64,000 nt of DNA from Novosphingobium flavum (GTDB lineage: Bacteria; Pseudomonadota; Alphaproteobacteria; Sphingomonadales; Sphingomonadaceae). How positions within the stretch are numbered: the stretch's first letter is position 1; every line of letters begins with the position of its first letter. The stretch spans positions 124,001 through 188,000 of the forward strand of contig NZ_JACLAW010000006.1 in the NCBI RefSeq assembly GCF_014230315.1, given 5' to 3'. The position numbers and the translations under genes were made by a program. This document shows, piece after piece, positions 43,571 through 51,779 of this stretch. The notes beneath the pieces were generated by a model. The model saw only the letters and a program-made list of their open reading frames with translations. It had not been told where the DNA came from and did not search any database.

Positions 43571-43831
43571 ATGCTGCGAAACGTAGCGACGACTGGTCCT
43601 GTGACCGCCTATGATCGTGGTCACTTAGCCCTGTATGCAGCGTTGCTCGACGCCGAGGAAGCGGGGATGGCATGGCATGAGGCCGCGGCAACGATCATGC
43701 GCATCGACATTGCTGATGCTGGTGCGCACGGTTGCTGGCGGTCACACCTTGAGCGTGCTCGCTGGATCATTGGCGAAGGGCTTGGAGCGGCCCTCGAGGC
43801 TTTTGGCCGGACTTCCAAACTGACCCGGTAG
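43571..43831 (+). CDS. Small DUF2285-like protein, QseM-like antiactivator
   Basis: 86 residues. LALYAALLDAEEAGMAWHEA, then CWRSHLERARWIIGEG resembles the DUF2285 helical pattern of the C-terminal half of the FseA-like protein. In ICEMlSymR7A, QseM is a small DUF2285 protein that binds and inhibits both TraR and FseA. It is divergent from the XRE repressor. The ribosome binding site GGTGAG is only two bases from this ATG, so a different start or weak translation is possible. Function inferred from family and place. Confidence 0.65.
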   Translation: MLRNVATTGPVTAYDRGHLALYAALLDAEEAGMAWHEAAATIMRIDIADAGAHGCWRSHLERARWIIGEGLGAALEAFGRTSKLTR

Positions 43832-44199
43832 ATCTGCAGCGAAAGGCGCCTCGCGGCTTCGCCCCGACCGCGCTCTACGGCTCGCAATTTGCTCGCCCCC
43901 GAGCCCCGCCATTGGGCGGGTCTCGGCCTCCCGGTGACGATCGCTGGCGTGCCTGCGGACGCCGCGCCGGTGCGCGGCGGCGTTTCTGGTGCCTCTCCCG
44001 GTACGGCGGGTGCGGGCGGCGCTCCCGGCTAGGCCCGTCGTGGCCTGCGGCAACCCCTCCGCTGCGCTCGGGGTGCTCCACTTCGTTCCGCCCAGACGGT
44101 GCCGCCGGCCACTGGAGCCGGGCCTTTTGGTCGCTCTTCGCCGCCCACCCCCGCCTTCCGGGGAGGTTTGTTGCTTTTGGGTGGCGATGGAGGATAGCG
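43832..44199. other. GC-rich intergenic region with terminator-like hairpin
   Basis: CCGAG-CC-CCGCC / GGCGG-GT-CTCGG at 43899-43926 forms an interrupted stem that may end the qseM-like transcript. The remaining 270 bp show no gene with family character. GGAGGA at about 44189 serves the ardC start. Confidence 0.5.
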
Positions 44200-45171
44200 A
44201 TGCCAGAAGCCGCCAGCCGTCGTGCCCCCCGCAAGGGTGCAAGCGAAGATCGTCAGACCGAAAACCGGACGAGCCTCTATGACGAGGTGACCGCCCGTAT
44301 CATCACCGAGCTTGAGGCCGGGCGCTTGCCGTGGGTTCAGCCGTGGGGATCGACCGGCAGCGCCGGACCCGGCCTGCCGCGCAACGCCCTCACCACGCGC
44401 AATTATTCGGGCGTCAACGTCCTGATCCTGTGGGGCGCGGTCATCGAGCACGGCTGGCCGTCGCAATCGTGGCTGACCTTCCGGCAGGCTCTGGAAGCGG
44501 GCGGCTGTGTCCGCAAGGGCGAGCACGGGGTGACCGTCGTCTATGCCGACCGCTTCACCCCCGAGACCGAAAAGGAACGCGCCTCGCGCGATGGCGACGA
44601 AGCCAAGGCGGTGCCGTTCCTCAAGCGGTTCACTGTCTTCAATGTCGCCCAGTGCGAGGGCCTGCGCGCCGGGCTGGCATCCGATCCTGTCCCGCTTCCC
44701 GAGCGTGAGATCGTGCCCCTTGCCGAGGAGGTCATTGCCGCCTCGGGCGTCGAGTTCCGCGTCGGCGGCGAAAAGGCCTTCTACGCCCCGGACCCCGATT
44801 TCGTGCAGGTGCCGCCGCAGCCCGCATTCTTCGATCAGATCAACTACTACCGGACCTGCCTGCACGAACTGACCCATGCGACCGGGCACCCCAGGAGACT
44901 GGGGCGCGACCTTCGCAATCCCTTCGGCAGCAAGGACTATGCCCGCGAGGAACTGGTCGCCGAGATGGGATCGGCCTTCCTCTGCGCCGCGCTTGGCATC
45001 GTGCCGACCGTCCGTCATGCCGACTATCTGGGCGCTTGGCTGGAGGTCTTGCGCGAGGACAATCGCGCGATTTTCCGCGCCGCCAGCGCCGCTTGCCGCG
45101 CCGCCGACTGGCTGCTCGCCCGCCAGCGTGAGGCGCAGGAGACCCGCGCCGAAGGGAGGATCGCGGCATGA
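44200..45171 (+). CDS. ardC: ArdC-family antirestriction protein with zinc metallopeptidase motif
   Basis: 323 residues from ATG 44200. The N-terminal ssDNA-binding domain (SLYDEVTARIITELEAGRLP, then RNYSGVNVLILW) is followed by a zincin domain with HELTHATGH near residue 221 and a downstream glutamate region (REELVAEMGSAFLC). ArdC proteins travel with plasmids and ICEs, protect incoming single-stranded DNA and counter restriction. Start overlaps follow downstream (ATGA with the DUF2958 gene). It is relevant that a type I restriction system lies 34 kb away in the same window. Confidence 0.88.
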   Translation: MPEAASRRAPRKGASEDRQTENRTSLYDEVTARIITELEAGRLPWVQPWGSTGSAGPGLPRNALTTRNYSGVNVLILWGAVIEHGWPSQSWLTFRQALEAGGCVRKGEHGVTVVYADRFTPETEKERASRDGDEAKAVPFLKRFTVFNVAQCEGLRAGLASDPVPLPEREIVPLAEEVIAASGVEFRVGGEKAFYAPDPDFVQVPPQPAFFDQINYYRTCLHELTHATGHPRRLGRDLRNPFGSKDYAREELVAEMGSAFLCAALGIVPTVRHADYLGAWLEVLREDNRAIFRAASAACRAADWLLARQREAQETRAEGRIAA

Positions 45172-45602
45172 TCCTTCTGCCCCCGGCCTTGCGCTCCGCA
45201 CTCCGCGCCAACGCCATTTCCCGGCATGACAGCGAGGGGAAGGGCGGAGGCTTCGACCCGCTGCCCGTGGTCAAACTGTTCAATCCCATCGGCGCGGCGA
45301 CATGGCTGGCGACCGAATTGGACGAAGATGGCGACACCCTGTTCGGACTGGCCGACCTCGGCTTCGGCTGCCCGGAACTCGGCTATTTCAGCCTGTCCGA
45401 GATTGCCGCCGTGCGTCTGCCCTACGGCCTGTTCATCGAGCGCGACCTCTCGTTCGAGAGCAGCTTTCCGCTGACCGTCTGGGCCGAATGGGCGCGGCGC
45501 GCCGGTTCGATCCTGTGGGCGGAAACCTTGCTTCGCCGTGCCGTCCAGACCGGCTCGGACCCTGATCTTCCGCACCGTTCCGGCAACCCGGACGGCGGTT
45601 GA
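45168..45602 (+). CDS. DUF2958 family protein
   Basis: 144 residues overlapping the ardC stop by four bases. Family features: MILLPPALRSALRAN, then DPLPVVKLFNPIGAATWLATEL, then FGLADLGFGCPELGYFSLSE. The function is unknown, but DUF2958 genes commonly sit after ardC in alphaproteobacterial plasmids and ICEs. No signal peptide; cytosolic. Confidence 0.85.
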   Translation: MILLPPALRSALRANAISRHDSEGKGGGFDPLPVVKLFNPIGAATWLATELDEDGDTLFGLADLGFGCPELGYFSLSEIAAVRLPYGLFIERDLSFESSFPLTVWAEWARRAGSILWAETLLRRAVQTGSDPDLPHRSGNPDGG

Positions 45603-45692
45603 AGCGCGGGCGGCGCGCTTCGCCGCCAATCCGAAAACCGGTCCGACAACCCCGGAAAGAGCGACGGACCGGCACTCACAAGGAGCCCGACC

Positions 45693-47450
45693 ATGACACT
45701 CGTTTTCATCGATCAAGACAAGCTGTCCGTCAGCAAGACCAACATGCGCTACGGGAAAAAAGCCCCCGATGTGACCGACATTCTGCCGACCGTGCGCAAG
45801 CGCGGCGTCATCCAGACGCTGCTCGTGCGCCCCAATTGTCAGGACGGTCATTTCGAGATCGTTGCAGGGGCGCGGCGCTTTCATGCCGCGCAGATCGTCG
45901 CGCAGGAAACCGGCGAGGCCGAGCCGCTGCCCTGCCGCATCCTCTCGGAAACCGACGATGCCGCCGCCATTGAGGCGTCGATGATCGAGAACCTCGCCCG
46001 GCTCGATGCCGACGAGGTGACACAGTGGGAGACGTTCACCCGGCTGGTGAAGGAGGGCCGCGACGTTGCCGACATCGCCGCGACCTTCGGGCTTCCCGAC
46101 CTGACCATCGCGCGGGTGCTGGCGCTCGGCAATCTGCTGCCGCGCATCCGTAGCCTCTATGCGGCGGAGAAGATCGACCGCGCGACCGTCCGCCACCTGA
46201 CCCTCGCCAGCAAGAGCCAGCAACGCGCGTGGCTGGCGCTGTTCGACGATGCCGACAGCTATGTGCCGACCGGCCATCAGCTCAAGGCGTGGTTGTTTGG
46301 CGGACAGTCGATCCCGGCGCGGTTCGCGCTGTTCGATCTGGACGGTTTCAAGGGCGCGACCGTGGCCGACCTGTTCGGCGACGACCGCTATTTCGCGGAC
46401 GCCGATGCCTTCTGGACTGCCCAGAACGAGGCCATCGAGGAGCGCCGCGCAGCCTATCTGGGGGAAGGCTGGAGCGATGTCGTCATTGTGCCCGCGTCTG
46501 ACCATTTCCATTCGTGGGAATATGAGAAGGCACCGAAGCGCAAGGGCGGGCGCGTCTATGTCGATGTCCGTTCGACCGGCGAGGTCACCTTTTACGAGGG
46601 CTATCTCTCCGCCAAGGAAGCCCGCCGCGCCGCGCGCGGAGATGGCCCGGAACCCGCGAAGCTCGCCCGGCCCGAGGTCACATCGACGATGCAGACCTAT
46701 CTTGACCTGCACCGTCATGCCGCCGTCCGCGCCGCGCTGCTCGGGGCACCCGGCATCGCATTGCGGCTGATGGTCGCCCATGCCATCGGCGGATCGCATC
46801 TGTGGCGCGTGTCGCCCGAACCGCAGACGACCCGCAACGACGAGGTACGCGAGAGCATCGAAACCTGTCGCGGCGAGATCGCCTTCGACGAGCGCCGCCG
46901 CGCGGTGCTGGCCGTGCTCGACTTCTCGTCCGAGGAGCCGACCGTCACTGGCGGCAACGGTGACGACTTTGGCGTGGCGGGCATCTTCCTGCGCCTTATC
47001 GACCTTCCCGATCCCATCGTCATGGAGATCATCACGGTCGTCATGGGCGAGACACTGGCGAGCGGCAGCGCAGCCGTCGCGGCAGTAGGATTGCAGATCG
47101 ACGTCGACATGGCCGACTGGTGGCAGGCGGACGCGGCGTTCTTCGAGCTGATCCGCGACAGAGAAGTCTTGACCCGGATCGTCGCCGAAGTGGCGGGCGA
47201 GACGGTCGCCACGGCCAATGCGGGCGAGAAGACCAAGACCTTGAAGCGCATTGTCCGCGACCATCTCGACGGCGCGGATGGGCGGACCAAGGTCGAGCGC
47301 TGGGTGCCGAAATGGCTGGCATTCCCGGCCTCCGCCTACACCACGCGCGGCGGTGTCGGCACCGTCGTCGCCCACGCCAAGGTAGAGGCGGCCCGGACCC
47401 CCGAGCCGGACCCCGACGCCCAGACGGAACCTTTCGCGCAGGCGGCATGA
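45693..47450 (+). CDS. ParB/RepB/Spo0J-family partition protein
   Basis: 585 residues with AAGGAG upstream. The N-terminal ParB/Srx nuclease-like domain (about 1-110: RKRGVIQTLLVRPN, EIVAGARRFHAA, MIENLARLDADEVTQWETF) and the HTH domain (VADIAATFGLPDLTIARVLALG) are clear. The long C-terminal region (about 350 residues) is not in chromosomal ParB and is typical of the mobile-element version. No parA is adjacent, so it may act in regulation or DNA handling rather than partition. Confidence 0.88.
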   Translation: MTLVFIDQDKLSVSKTNMRYGKKAPDVTDILPTVRKRGVIQTLLVRPNCQDGHFEIVAGARRFHAAQIVAQETGEAEPLPCRILSETDDAAAIEASMIENLARLDADEVTQWETFTRLVKEGRDVADIAATFGLPDLTIARVLALGNLLPRIRSLYAAEKIDRATVRHLTLASKSQQRAWLALFDDADSYVPTGHQLKAWLFGGQSIPARFALFDLDGFKGATVADLFGDDRYFADADAFWTAQNEAIEERRAAYLGEGWSDVVIVPASDHFHSWEYEKAPKRKGGRVYVDVRSTGEVTFYEGYLSAKEARRAARGDGPEPAKLARPEVTSTMQTYLDLHRHAAVRAALLGAPGIALRLMVAHAIGGSHLWRVSPEPQTTRNDEVRESIETCRGEIAFDERRRAVLAVLDFSSEEPTVTGGNGDDFGVAGIFLRLIDLPDPIVMEIITVVMGETLASGSAAVAAVGLQIDVDMADWWQADAAFFELIRDREVLTRIVAEVAGETVATANAGEKTKTLKRIVRDHLDGADGRTKVERWVPKWLAFPASAYTTRGGVGTVVAHAKVEAARTPEPDPDAQTEPFAQAA

Positions 47451-47453
47451 TCC

Positions 47454-47480
47454 GTGCGGGCGGGGAAACCCCGCCCGCAC
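47454..47480 (+). terminator. Perfect 12-bp hairpin after parB
   Basis: GTGCGGGCGGGG / CCCCGCCCGCAC with an AAA loop, four bases after the parB stop. Very stable but without a T-tract; the terminator at 47499 follows. Confidence 0.6.
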
Positions 47481-47498
47481 CCGGACCCTCAAAATCCG

Positions 47499-47542
47499 GC
47501 CGCGCGCCTCCGCCGTCCCGGCGTCGGCGCGCGGCTTTTCTT
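47499..47542 (+). terminator. Intrinsic terminator of the ardC-parB operon
   Basis: GCCGCGCGC pairs with GCGCGCGGC (47527-47535) and is followed by TTTTCTT. The loop region itself folds (CGCCG/CGGCG). Good form for rho-independent termination. Confidence 0.75.
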
Positions 47543-47579
47543 GTGCCAGCAGTCCATGCGATCGGCTATGCATGATGCC

Positions 47580-47969
47580 ATGCCCGATAAAGACACCGAT
47601 ATTGAGAGCCAGGTTCTAACTGTCGATTGGAGCGCGATCGGCGACTATCGGACCGCCCTTCGTGAACCGAGCAGGCCTCCCAGCAAAGGCGGCAACACCG
47701 CTGCGCTGCACGGGCACAGCATCAAGATCGGCGATGCCTGGTACAGCTTCCTCGCGCTTGGCGCACAAAAGTGGGTCTTTGCGTCCGATACCGTCGCCTT
47801 CGATTGGGCGTGGGATGCTTCGAGAAAATACCGAAATATCGTCAAGGATAGCATTCGGACCTTGGACAAAAACGGTGTGCCGGTCGTGCGCGGCAACAGA
47901 GGTTCGAAGCCGAAGCTTAGGACGGCGCAGATGCGATTGCCTGCCCGCCGGAGTGAGTGGAAAGATTAA
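47580..47969 (+). CDS. Hypothetical protein
   Basis: 129 residues from ATG 47580 (MPDKDTDIESQVLTVDWSAIG); in-frame ATGs slightly upstream are possible. A short globular protein with aromatic-rich centre (GDAWYSFLALGAQKWVFASD, FDWAWDASRKYRNIVKD) and a basic C-terminus (RGSKPKLRTAQMRLPARR). I do not recognise the family. It follows the parB terminator, so it has its own promoter. Confidence 0.55.
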   Translation: MPDKDTDIESQVLTVDWSAIGDYRTALREPSRPPSKGGNTAALHGHSIKIGDAWYSFLALGAQKWVFASDTVAFDWAWDASRKYRNIVKDSIRTLDKNGVPVVRGNRGSKPKLRTAQMRLPARRSEWKD

Positions 47970-47990
47970 TCCTGATGGCCCGCCGGGAGC

Positions 47991-48203
47991 CTAGATGTCA
48001 TCGCCCTCGGCGAGAGCTGCCTCGATCATCATCCGCCACCCCTCGACGTCCGTGCCCGTCGGTGCTGCCGTGCGAACCGAATCGAACAGCGCACGCACTT
48101 GCGGCACATAGCTTCGCCACATCGGCGCGCCCTCGAACCTGATATTCTCAGGCTGTCCGTCGAATTTGCAGAGCGCCCGGGCAGCCCGTTCGATCGTTTT
48201 CAT
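47991..48203 (-). CDS. Small conserved-looking hypothetical protein
   Basis: 70 residues: MKTIERAARALCKFDGQPEN, then GAPMWRSYVPQVRALFD. Short proteins of this kind recur in phages and mobile elements of alphaproteobacteria, without known function. It is convergent with the upstream hypothetical gene. Confidence 0.55.
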   Translation of the reverse strand: MKTIERAARALCKFDGQPENIRFEGAPMWRSYVPQVRALFDSVRTAAPTGTDVEGWRMMIEAALAEGDDI

Positions 48204-48346
48204 CGCCTGATGAACCTCTCGGCAGAGGAGCGCGGATCGCTGCTCCGGCAGTCAGTGGGGCGTGGGAGCCGCCAATGGCGTGACAAATTGGCGGCGCTGC
48301 ACGCCCCGTTATCATAATTTCCGACCATCCCTGATCAAATCCGAAA

Positions 48347-48763
48347 TCAGTATGCGCGGCGGCACCAGTCCGGCTTCGGCCGGCCGCGCGGCCACCACGC
48401 TGCGACGCCGATTTGCACCAGCTCGGTGCCGAGATCATGGCCGTCGAGGGCAACGGTGGCGACGGTCCGGTTGTAGCTGCGGCCGACGCGGCGGAAGGTC
48501 ACTTGGCGCCCCGCGAGCAGCGCCGTGGCGCGGTCCTTTGCCCGCAATCCCACTAGTGTTTCGCCTGCGCATTTGGCCTGGTCGCGGTGCGTTTCCGGGG
48601 CGTCGATCCCCGCGATCCTGATCCGTTCGCCGCTTTCCAGCCGGAACGTGTCGCCGTCGGTCACCCAAGCCACGCGGCCGGACTCACGGCCGTCCGCTGC
48701 GCCGGCGGGCGCCGGCATCGGTGTCGCGGCGATGAGGACGGAGAGCGCAAGGGCACGAAGCAT
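48347..48763 (-). CDS. Thermonuclease (SNase-like) family protein, exported
   Basis: 138 residues from ATG 48763; the frame opens 100 codons earlier but without family character. Sec signal MLRALALSVLIAATPMPAPA. SNase fold: WVTDGDTFRLESGERIRIAGIDAPE carries the calcium Asp and the first active-site Arg; later residues KDRATALL and GRSYNRTVATVAL follow. It would cleave nucleic acids in the periplasm. Small SNases of this sort are frequent ICE passengers. Confidence 0.85.
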   Translation of the reverse strand: MLRALALSVLIAATPMPAPAGAADGRESGRVAWVTDGDTFRLESGERIRIAGIDAPETHRDQAKCAGETLVGLRAKDRATALLAGRQVTFRRVGRSYNRTVATVALDGHDLGTELVQIGVAAWWPRGRPKPDWCRRAY

Positions 48764-49086
48764 GGACAGGGTTATCGCGGTGTCGGGGGCCGATTGTCGA
48801 GCGTCATCCGCACTATGCGAGACCTCCTGCATGTCGACTGCCGCCCTGAACGGGCCTCTCTCTCGGCGGGTCTGGCGGGGTCCGCCGGTCCCGCAACGGC
48901 GTCGCCGACCTTCTTCCCCGGCGCGTCCCGCGCCTTCCTCGCGAGGCAAGAAGCCCGGCTTTGGCCGCCCTCCGCTGTGCTTCGGCCCTTCGGGTGCGGA
49001 ACCTGCCTCCGCCCGCCTGATCGACCGCCTGTCGAGGCCGCATCGGGCGGCATCGGGCGGCATCGCATCACTTGAAGGAGGTTATC

Positions 49087-49386
49087 ATGGCACAGATTGG
49101 CAGCTTCACCCGCGGAGAAAACGGCATCTACACCGGCGAAATCCGGACTCTGACGCTTCGCGTCAAGGCGAGCATCCGCCCCTGCGAGCGCGACAACGAG
49201 AAGTCGCCCGACCACCGGGTCAGCGCTTCGGGCGTCGAATTCGGGGCGGCCTGGACCAAGGCGGCGCGCGAGACCGGCGCGGAATATCTGAGCCTCAAGC
49301 TCGACGATCCGTCGTTCCCGGCACCGATCTACGCGACCCTCAGCCAGGGCGATGACGGCGAGCACAAGCTCATTTGGTCGCGCTGA
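49087..49386 (+). CDS. DUF736 family protein
   Basis: 99 residues from ATG 49087 with GGAGG nine bases upstream. [21 protein letters not shown] at the start and [17 protein letters not shown] at the end are the DUF736 hallmarks. The family is small, cytosolic and of unknown function, usually next to conjugation genes in alphaproteobacteria. Followed by a strong terminator. Confidence 0.88.
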   Translation: MAQIGSFTRGENGIYTGEIRTLTLRVKASIRPCERDNEKSPDHRVSASGVEFGAAWTKAARETGAEYLSLKLDDPSFPAPIYATLSQGDDGEHKLIWSR

Positions 49387-49393
49387 ACCCCGA

Positions 49394-49419
49394 GCCCCGC
49401 GCGCCACCACGCGCGGGGC
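49394..49419 (+). terminator. GC-rich hairpin after the DUF736 gene
   Basis: GCCCCGCGCG / CGCGCGGGGC, perfect 10-bp stem with a six-base loop, seven bases after the stop. It separates the DUF736 gene from the excisionase operon. No T-tract. Confidence 0.6.
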
Positions 49420-49440
49420 ATGTCGTGACCGCCCTGCGAC

Positions 49441-49477
49441 GGAGTGTCGGAAACGGGGGCCGCGATTCCGACACTCC
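49441..49477. promoter_or_regulatory. Perfect 12-bp dyad upstream of the excisionase-like gene
   Basis: GGAGTGTCGGAA / TTCCGACACTCC with a 13-base spacer, 76 bp before the rdfS-like start. The wide spacer is more like a dimer binding site than a terminator. It is a candidate binding site for the FseA-like activator. Confidence 0.5.
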
Positions 49478-49553
49478 CCGGCCAGTGTCCCGCCCGCCAT
49501 GCCCGGTGTCAGCGACGGCAGATCGCCGTCACTTTCGGACTCGGACGGTCAGT

Positions 49554-49793
49554 ATGGACAGCGACGATGACATTTCCCGCGCGAACCGCGCCAAACGTGG
49601 CTCCCCATACCTCAATACCGATCAGGCGGCGGCCTATTTGAAGCTCTCCAGCCGGCTGCTGAAGCGTCTGCGGCGCGCCGGCAAGGGGCCGGTCTTCCGG
49701 CTGCACAGCCGCTTTGTTCAATATCATATCGACGATCTCGACGCATGGTCGAAGGCCCGGTCGGTGGGAGGCAGTGACCATGCCCCGGCGTGA
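49554..49793 (+). CDS. Helix-turn-helix excisionase-type protein, RdfS-like
   Basis: 79 residues from ATG 49554. The winged HTH is LNTDQAAAYLKLSSRLLKRLR followed by a basic wing FRLHSRFVQYHIDDLDAW, the MerR/Xis-like fold. In ICEMlSymR7A, rdfS encodes the recombination directionality factor and is co-transcribed with traF and rlxS, under FseA. The same order (HTH, S26 peptidase, further genes, relaxase) is present here. No cognate integrase is adjacent. Its stop overlaps the next gene. Confidence 0.75.
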   Translation: MDSDDDISRANRAKRGSPYLNTDQAAAYLKLSSRLLKRLRRAGKGPVFRLHSRFVQYHIDDLDAWSKARSVGGSDHAPA

Positions 49794-50364
49794 CAATCGC
49801 GGGTCTGCCACGCCGCTGCTGGACTGGGGCGATCAGCTTCGCGCCGGCAAGCAGCGGCGCCGAATCCTTGGTTGCCAGATCGCAATCATCGGTGGCGGCA
49901 TCGCCCTCCTCGGGCTGACGATTGCCTTTCCGCCGGCCCCGCGCCTGGTCTGGAATGCCAGCGCCAGCGCGCCGATCGGCCTCTATTCCGTGGCCCCCGG
50001 TGCGCCCATCGATCCCGGCGATATGGTCATCGCGCGGGTGCCCGATCCGTGGCGGATGCTGGCCGCGCGGCGCCGCTACATTCCCGCCAATGTGCCGCTG
50101 GTGAAGCGCGTCGCGGCGGCGGCGGGTGACGAGGTCTGTGCGCTCGGAGCACAGATATTCATCAACGGGAAGTGGCTGGCGAATCGACGCGTCGCCGATG
50201 CCGCAGGCCGGCCGATGCCCTCGTGGAGCGGGTGCGTAAGACTTCGCGGACGTCAGATCTTCCTGCTCATGCCGGACAGCCCAGCGTCCTTCGATGGCCG
50301 CTATTTCGGCGTGACAGAGGGTGGACTGGTCGTCGGCAAGGCGCATTTGCTGTGGACCCGCTGA
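49780..50364 (+). CDS. S26-family signal peptidase, TraF-like
   Basis: 194 residues from ATG 49780, overlapping the HTH gene. One N-terminal membrane segment (CQIAIIGGGIALLGLTI) precedes the catalytic serine in SASAPIGLYSV (about 65) and the general-base lysine in PLVKRVAA (about 107). TraF-type peptidases mature the conjugative pilin. It lies in the operon leading to the relaxase. Confidence 0.88.
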   Translation: MPRRDNRGSATPLLDWGDQLRAGKQRRRILGCQIAIIGGGIALLGLTIAFPPAPRLVWNASASAPIGLYSVAPGAPIDPGDMVIARVPDPWRMLAARRRYIPANVPLVKRVAAAAGDEVCALGAQIFINGKWLANRRVADAAGRPMPSWSGCVRLRGRQIFLLMPDSPASFDGRYFGVTEGGLVVGKAHLLWTR

Positions 50365-50960
50365 TCCGGTTGCTCCCGGCCATCGTACTGCTGGCCGCTA
50401 CCCCCGCGCGCGCCGAGGAGGTCTACCGCTGGCGGCCGATGATCGAAGAGGCGTCGACCCGGTTCGGCATCCAAGCCAGTTGGATCGAGCGCGTGATGCA
50501 GGCTGAAAGCCGGGGCTACACAACGCTGAACGGCCGCCCGATCCGCAGCCGCGCCGGCGCAATGGGCCTCATGCAACTCATGCCCGCGACCTGGATGGAC
50601 ATGCGCATGCGCCTCGGATTGGGCACCAATCCCGACGATCCGCGCGACAATATCCTCGCCGGCACCTTCTTCTTGCGGCTGATGTACGACCGTTTCGGCT
50701 ATCCGGGATTGTTCGGCGCCTACAATGCGGGACCGGCCGCCTATGCCGCCTGGCTGGCCGGCACCCGGCGGCTTCCCGGCGAGACGGTGGCCTATCTCGA
50801 TACGGTGGGCAGTACATCGCAGCCGATGTCGCTGACCACCCAATCTGCGGCTCCACCCCCGCTGTTCGTTGTCCGGCGAACCGTATCCGAGGACCGCTCC
50901 TCGCCCACGGCAAGTGAGCCGCAGGCGTCGCTGTTCGCGGTCCGGAATGTCGCGCCATGA
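50352..50960 (+). CDS. Lytic transglycosylase (SLT domain)
   Basis: 202 residues from GTG 50352, overlapping the traF-like stop. Sec signal LIRLLPAIVLLAATPARA. The SLT catalytic glutamate is in MQAESRGY (about residue 49), followed by GAMGLMQLMPATW and AYNAGPAAY. It opens peptidoglycan so that a conjugation channel can assemble. The last 50 residues are a low-complexity tail. Confidence 0.9.
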   Translation: MDPLIRLLPAIVLLAATPARAEEVYRWRPMIEEASTRFGIQASWIERVMQAESRGYTTLNGRPIRSRAGAMGLMQLMPATWMDMRMRLGLGTNPDDPRDNILAGTFFLRLMYDRFGYPGLFGAYNAGPAAYAAWLAGTRRLPGETVAYLDTVGSTSQPMSLTTQSAAPPPLFVVRRTVSEDRSSPTASEPQASLFAVRNVAP

Positions 50961-51000
50961 TCGCGGGCGGGGGAGGGCCTCGTCTCGACAGGCCCAGCAT

Positions 51001-51130
51001 GACGGGTGACGGAGCGGCTCTCAAGGCCCGTGGGTGCCCCCCAATTTTCTGCGAAAATCGGTTCCCCCCACGTCCGCTTCGCGGCGCTTCGCTTCGCTCT
51101 GCGGCCCTGACAGCCGCTCCGTCACCCGTC
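51001..51130. repeat. Perfect 19-bp inverted repeat bracketing a palindrome; oriT candidate
   Basis: GACGGGTGACGGAGCGGCT at 51001-51019 is exactly repeated in inverse at 51112-51130, with 92 bp between. Inside lies ATTTTC-TGC-GAAAAT (51044-51058) flanked by C-runs on both sides. The element is in a non-coding gap 800 bp upstream of the relaxase gene. Inverted repeats close to a relaxase gene are the usual form of a transfer origin, but a transcript attenuator is also possible. Confidence 0.6.
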
Positions 51131-51178
51131 TCCGGACAGTTGTTCTCGATGAGGAGAACAGAAGCGAAGGAGATGATC

Positions 51179-51535
51179 ATGGGCATGTTTCAACCCATTT
51201 CGGTGGCGTCGGATCGCGTGATGGCAGCGCTAGTTTCGGGGCTGGAGATCGAGTTCGGCCACGGTGCTGGGGAGGCTCTGGCGCATCGGTTCCTAGAGGC
51301 CGAGGAGGCCGACTTTCTCTGGGATGCGCGCGATCAGGAACGCTGGATCGGTACCTATGAGAGCAGCGACGATGAGGAAATCGACCCGGATCGGGTTCGG
51401 ATATTGGGGCGACTGGACGGCCGGTGGTTCGTCGCGGTGATGATCGTCGATGGCGATGGAAACGCGCACGGGGTGATGGGCAAGCGCGAGTTCGGGCGGC
51501 GCCAACAAGCGCTGGCGGCATTTGCGGATGCGTGA
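51179..51535 (+). CDS. Hypothetical protein in the relaxase operon
   Basis: 118 residues from ATG 51179 with AAGGAG seven bases upstream (in-frame ATG 51173 is less well placed). Acidic centre (SSDDEEIDPDRVRI) and a beta-rich second half (GRLDGRWFVAVMIVDGDGNA). No membrane segment. I do not recognise a family. It lies between lytic transglycosylase and relaxase genes; a helper for DNA processing is possible. Confidence 0.6.
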   Translation: MGMFQPISVASDRVMAALVSGLEIEFGHGAGEALAHRFLEAEEADFLWDARDQERWIGTYESSDDEEIDPDRVRILGRLDGRWFVAVMIVDGDGNAHGVMGKREFGRRQQALAAFADA

Positions 51536-51697
51536 GGAACTGCGCATTTCGGGCCGGGATGCGGTGCCGCGTTGGCATCGTGTCTCGGCCTTTGTTTTGA
51601 GCCGGGGGTGGGGGGGAGAAGGGAAAAGGCGAAAGCAAGAGAAAGGCACTGTCTCGCGACAGGTGCCAAGTGATTGTCTGCACATTGTTTTTCTTGG

Positions 51698-51779
51698 AGA
51701 TAGCGCGCGCATCGCGCGAGATATAGTCGGTGAAAGTGGCGCAAATTCGCCATTTCAGGCGCTAAATCACGAGCTATCT
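51698..51779. repeat. Inverted repeats just upstream of the relaxase gene
   Basis: AGATAGC (51698-51704) and GCTATCT (51773-51779) flank a segment with TGGCG-CAAATT-CGCCA (51737-51752) and alternating GCGC. The segment ends 20 bp before the relaxase start. It may be a relaxase autoregulatory or oriT element; short repeats like this can also be chance. Confidence 0.35.

Noticed and set aside
45024..47573. 849-codon minus-strand open frame
   Set aside because: Antisense to ardC end, DUF2958 and parB, all with clear families; composition is that of a shadow frame.
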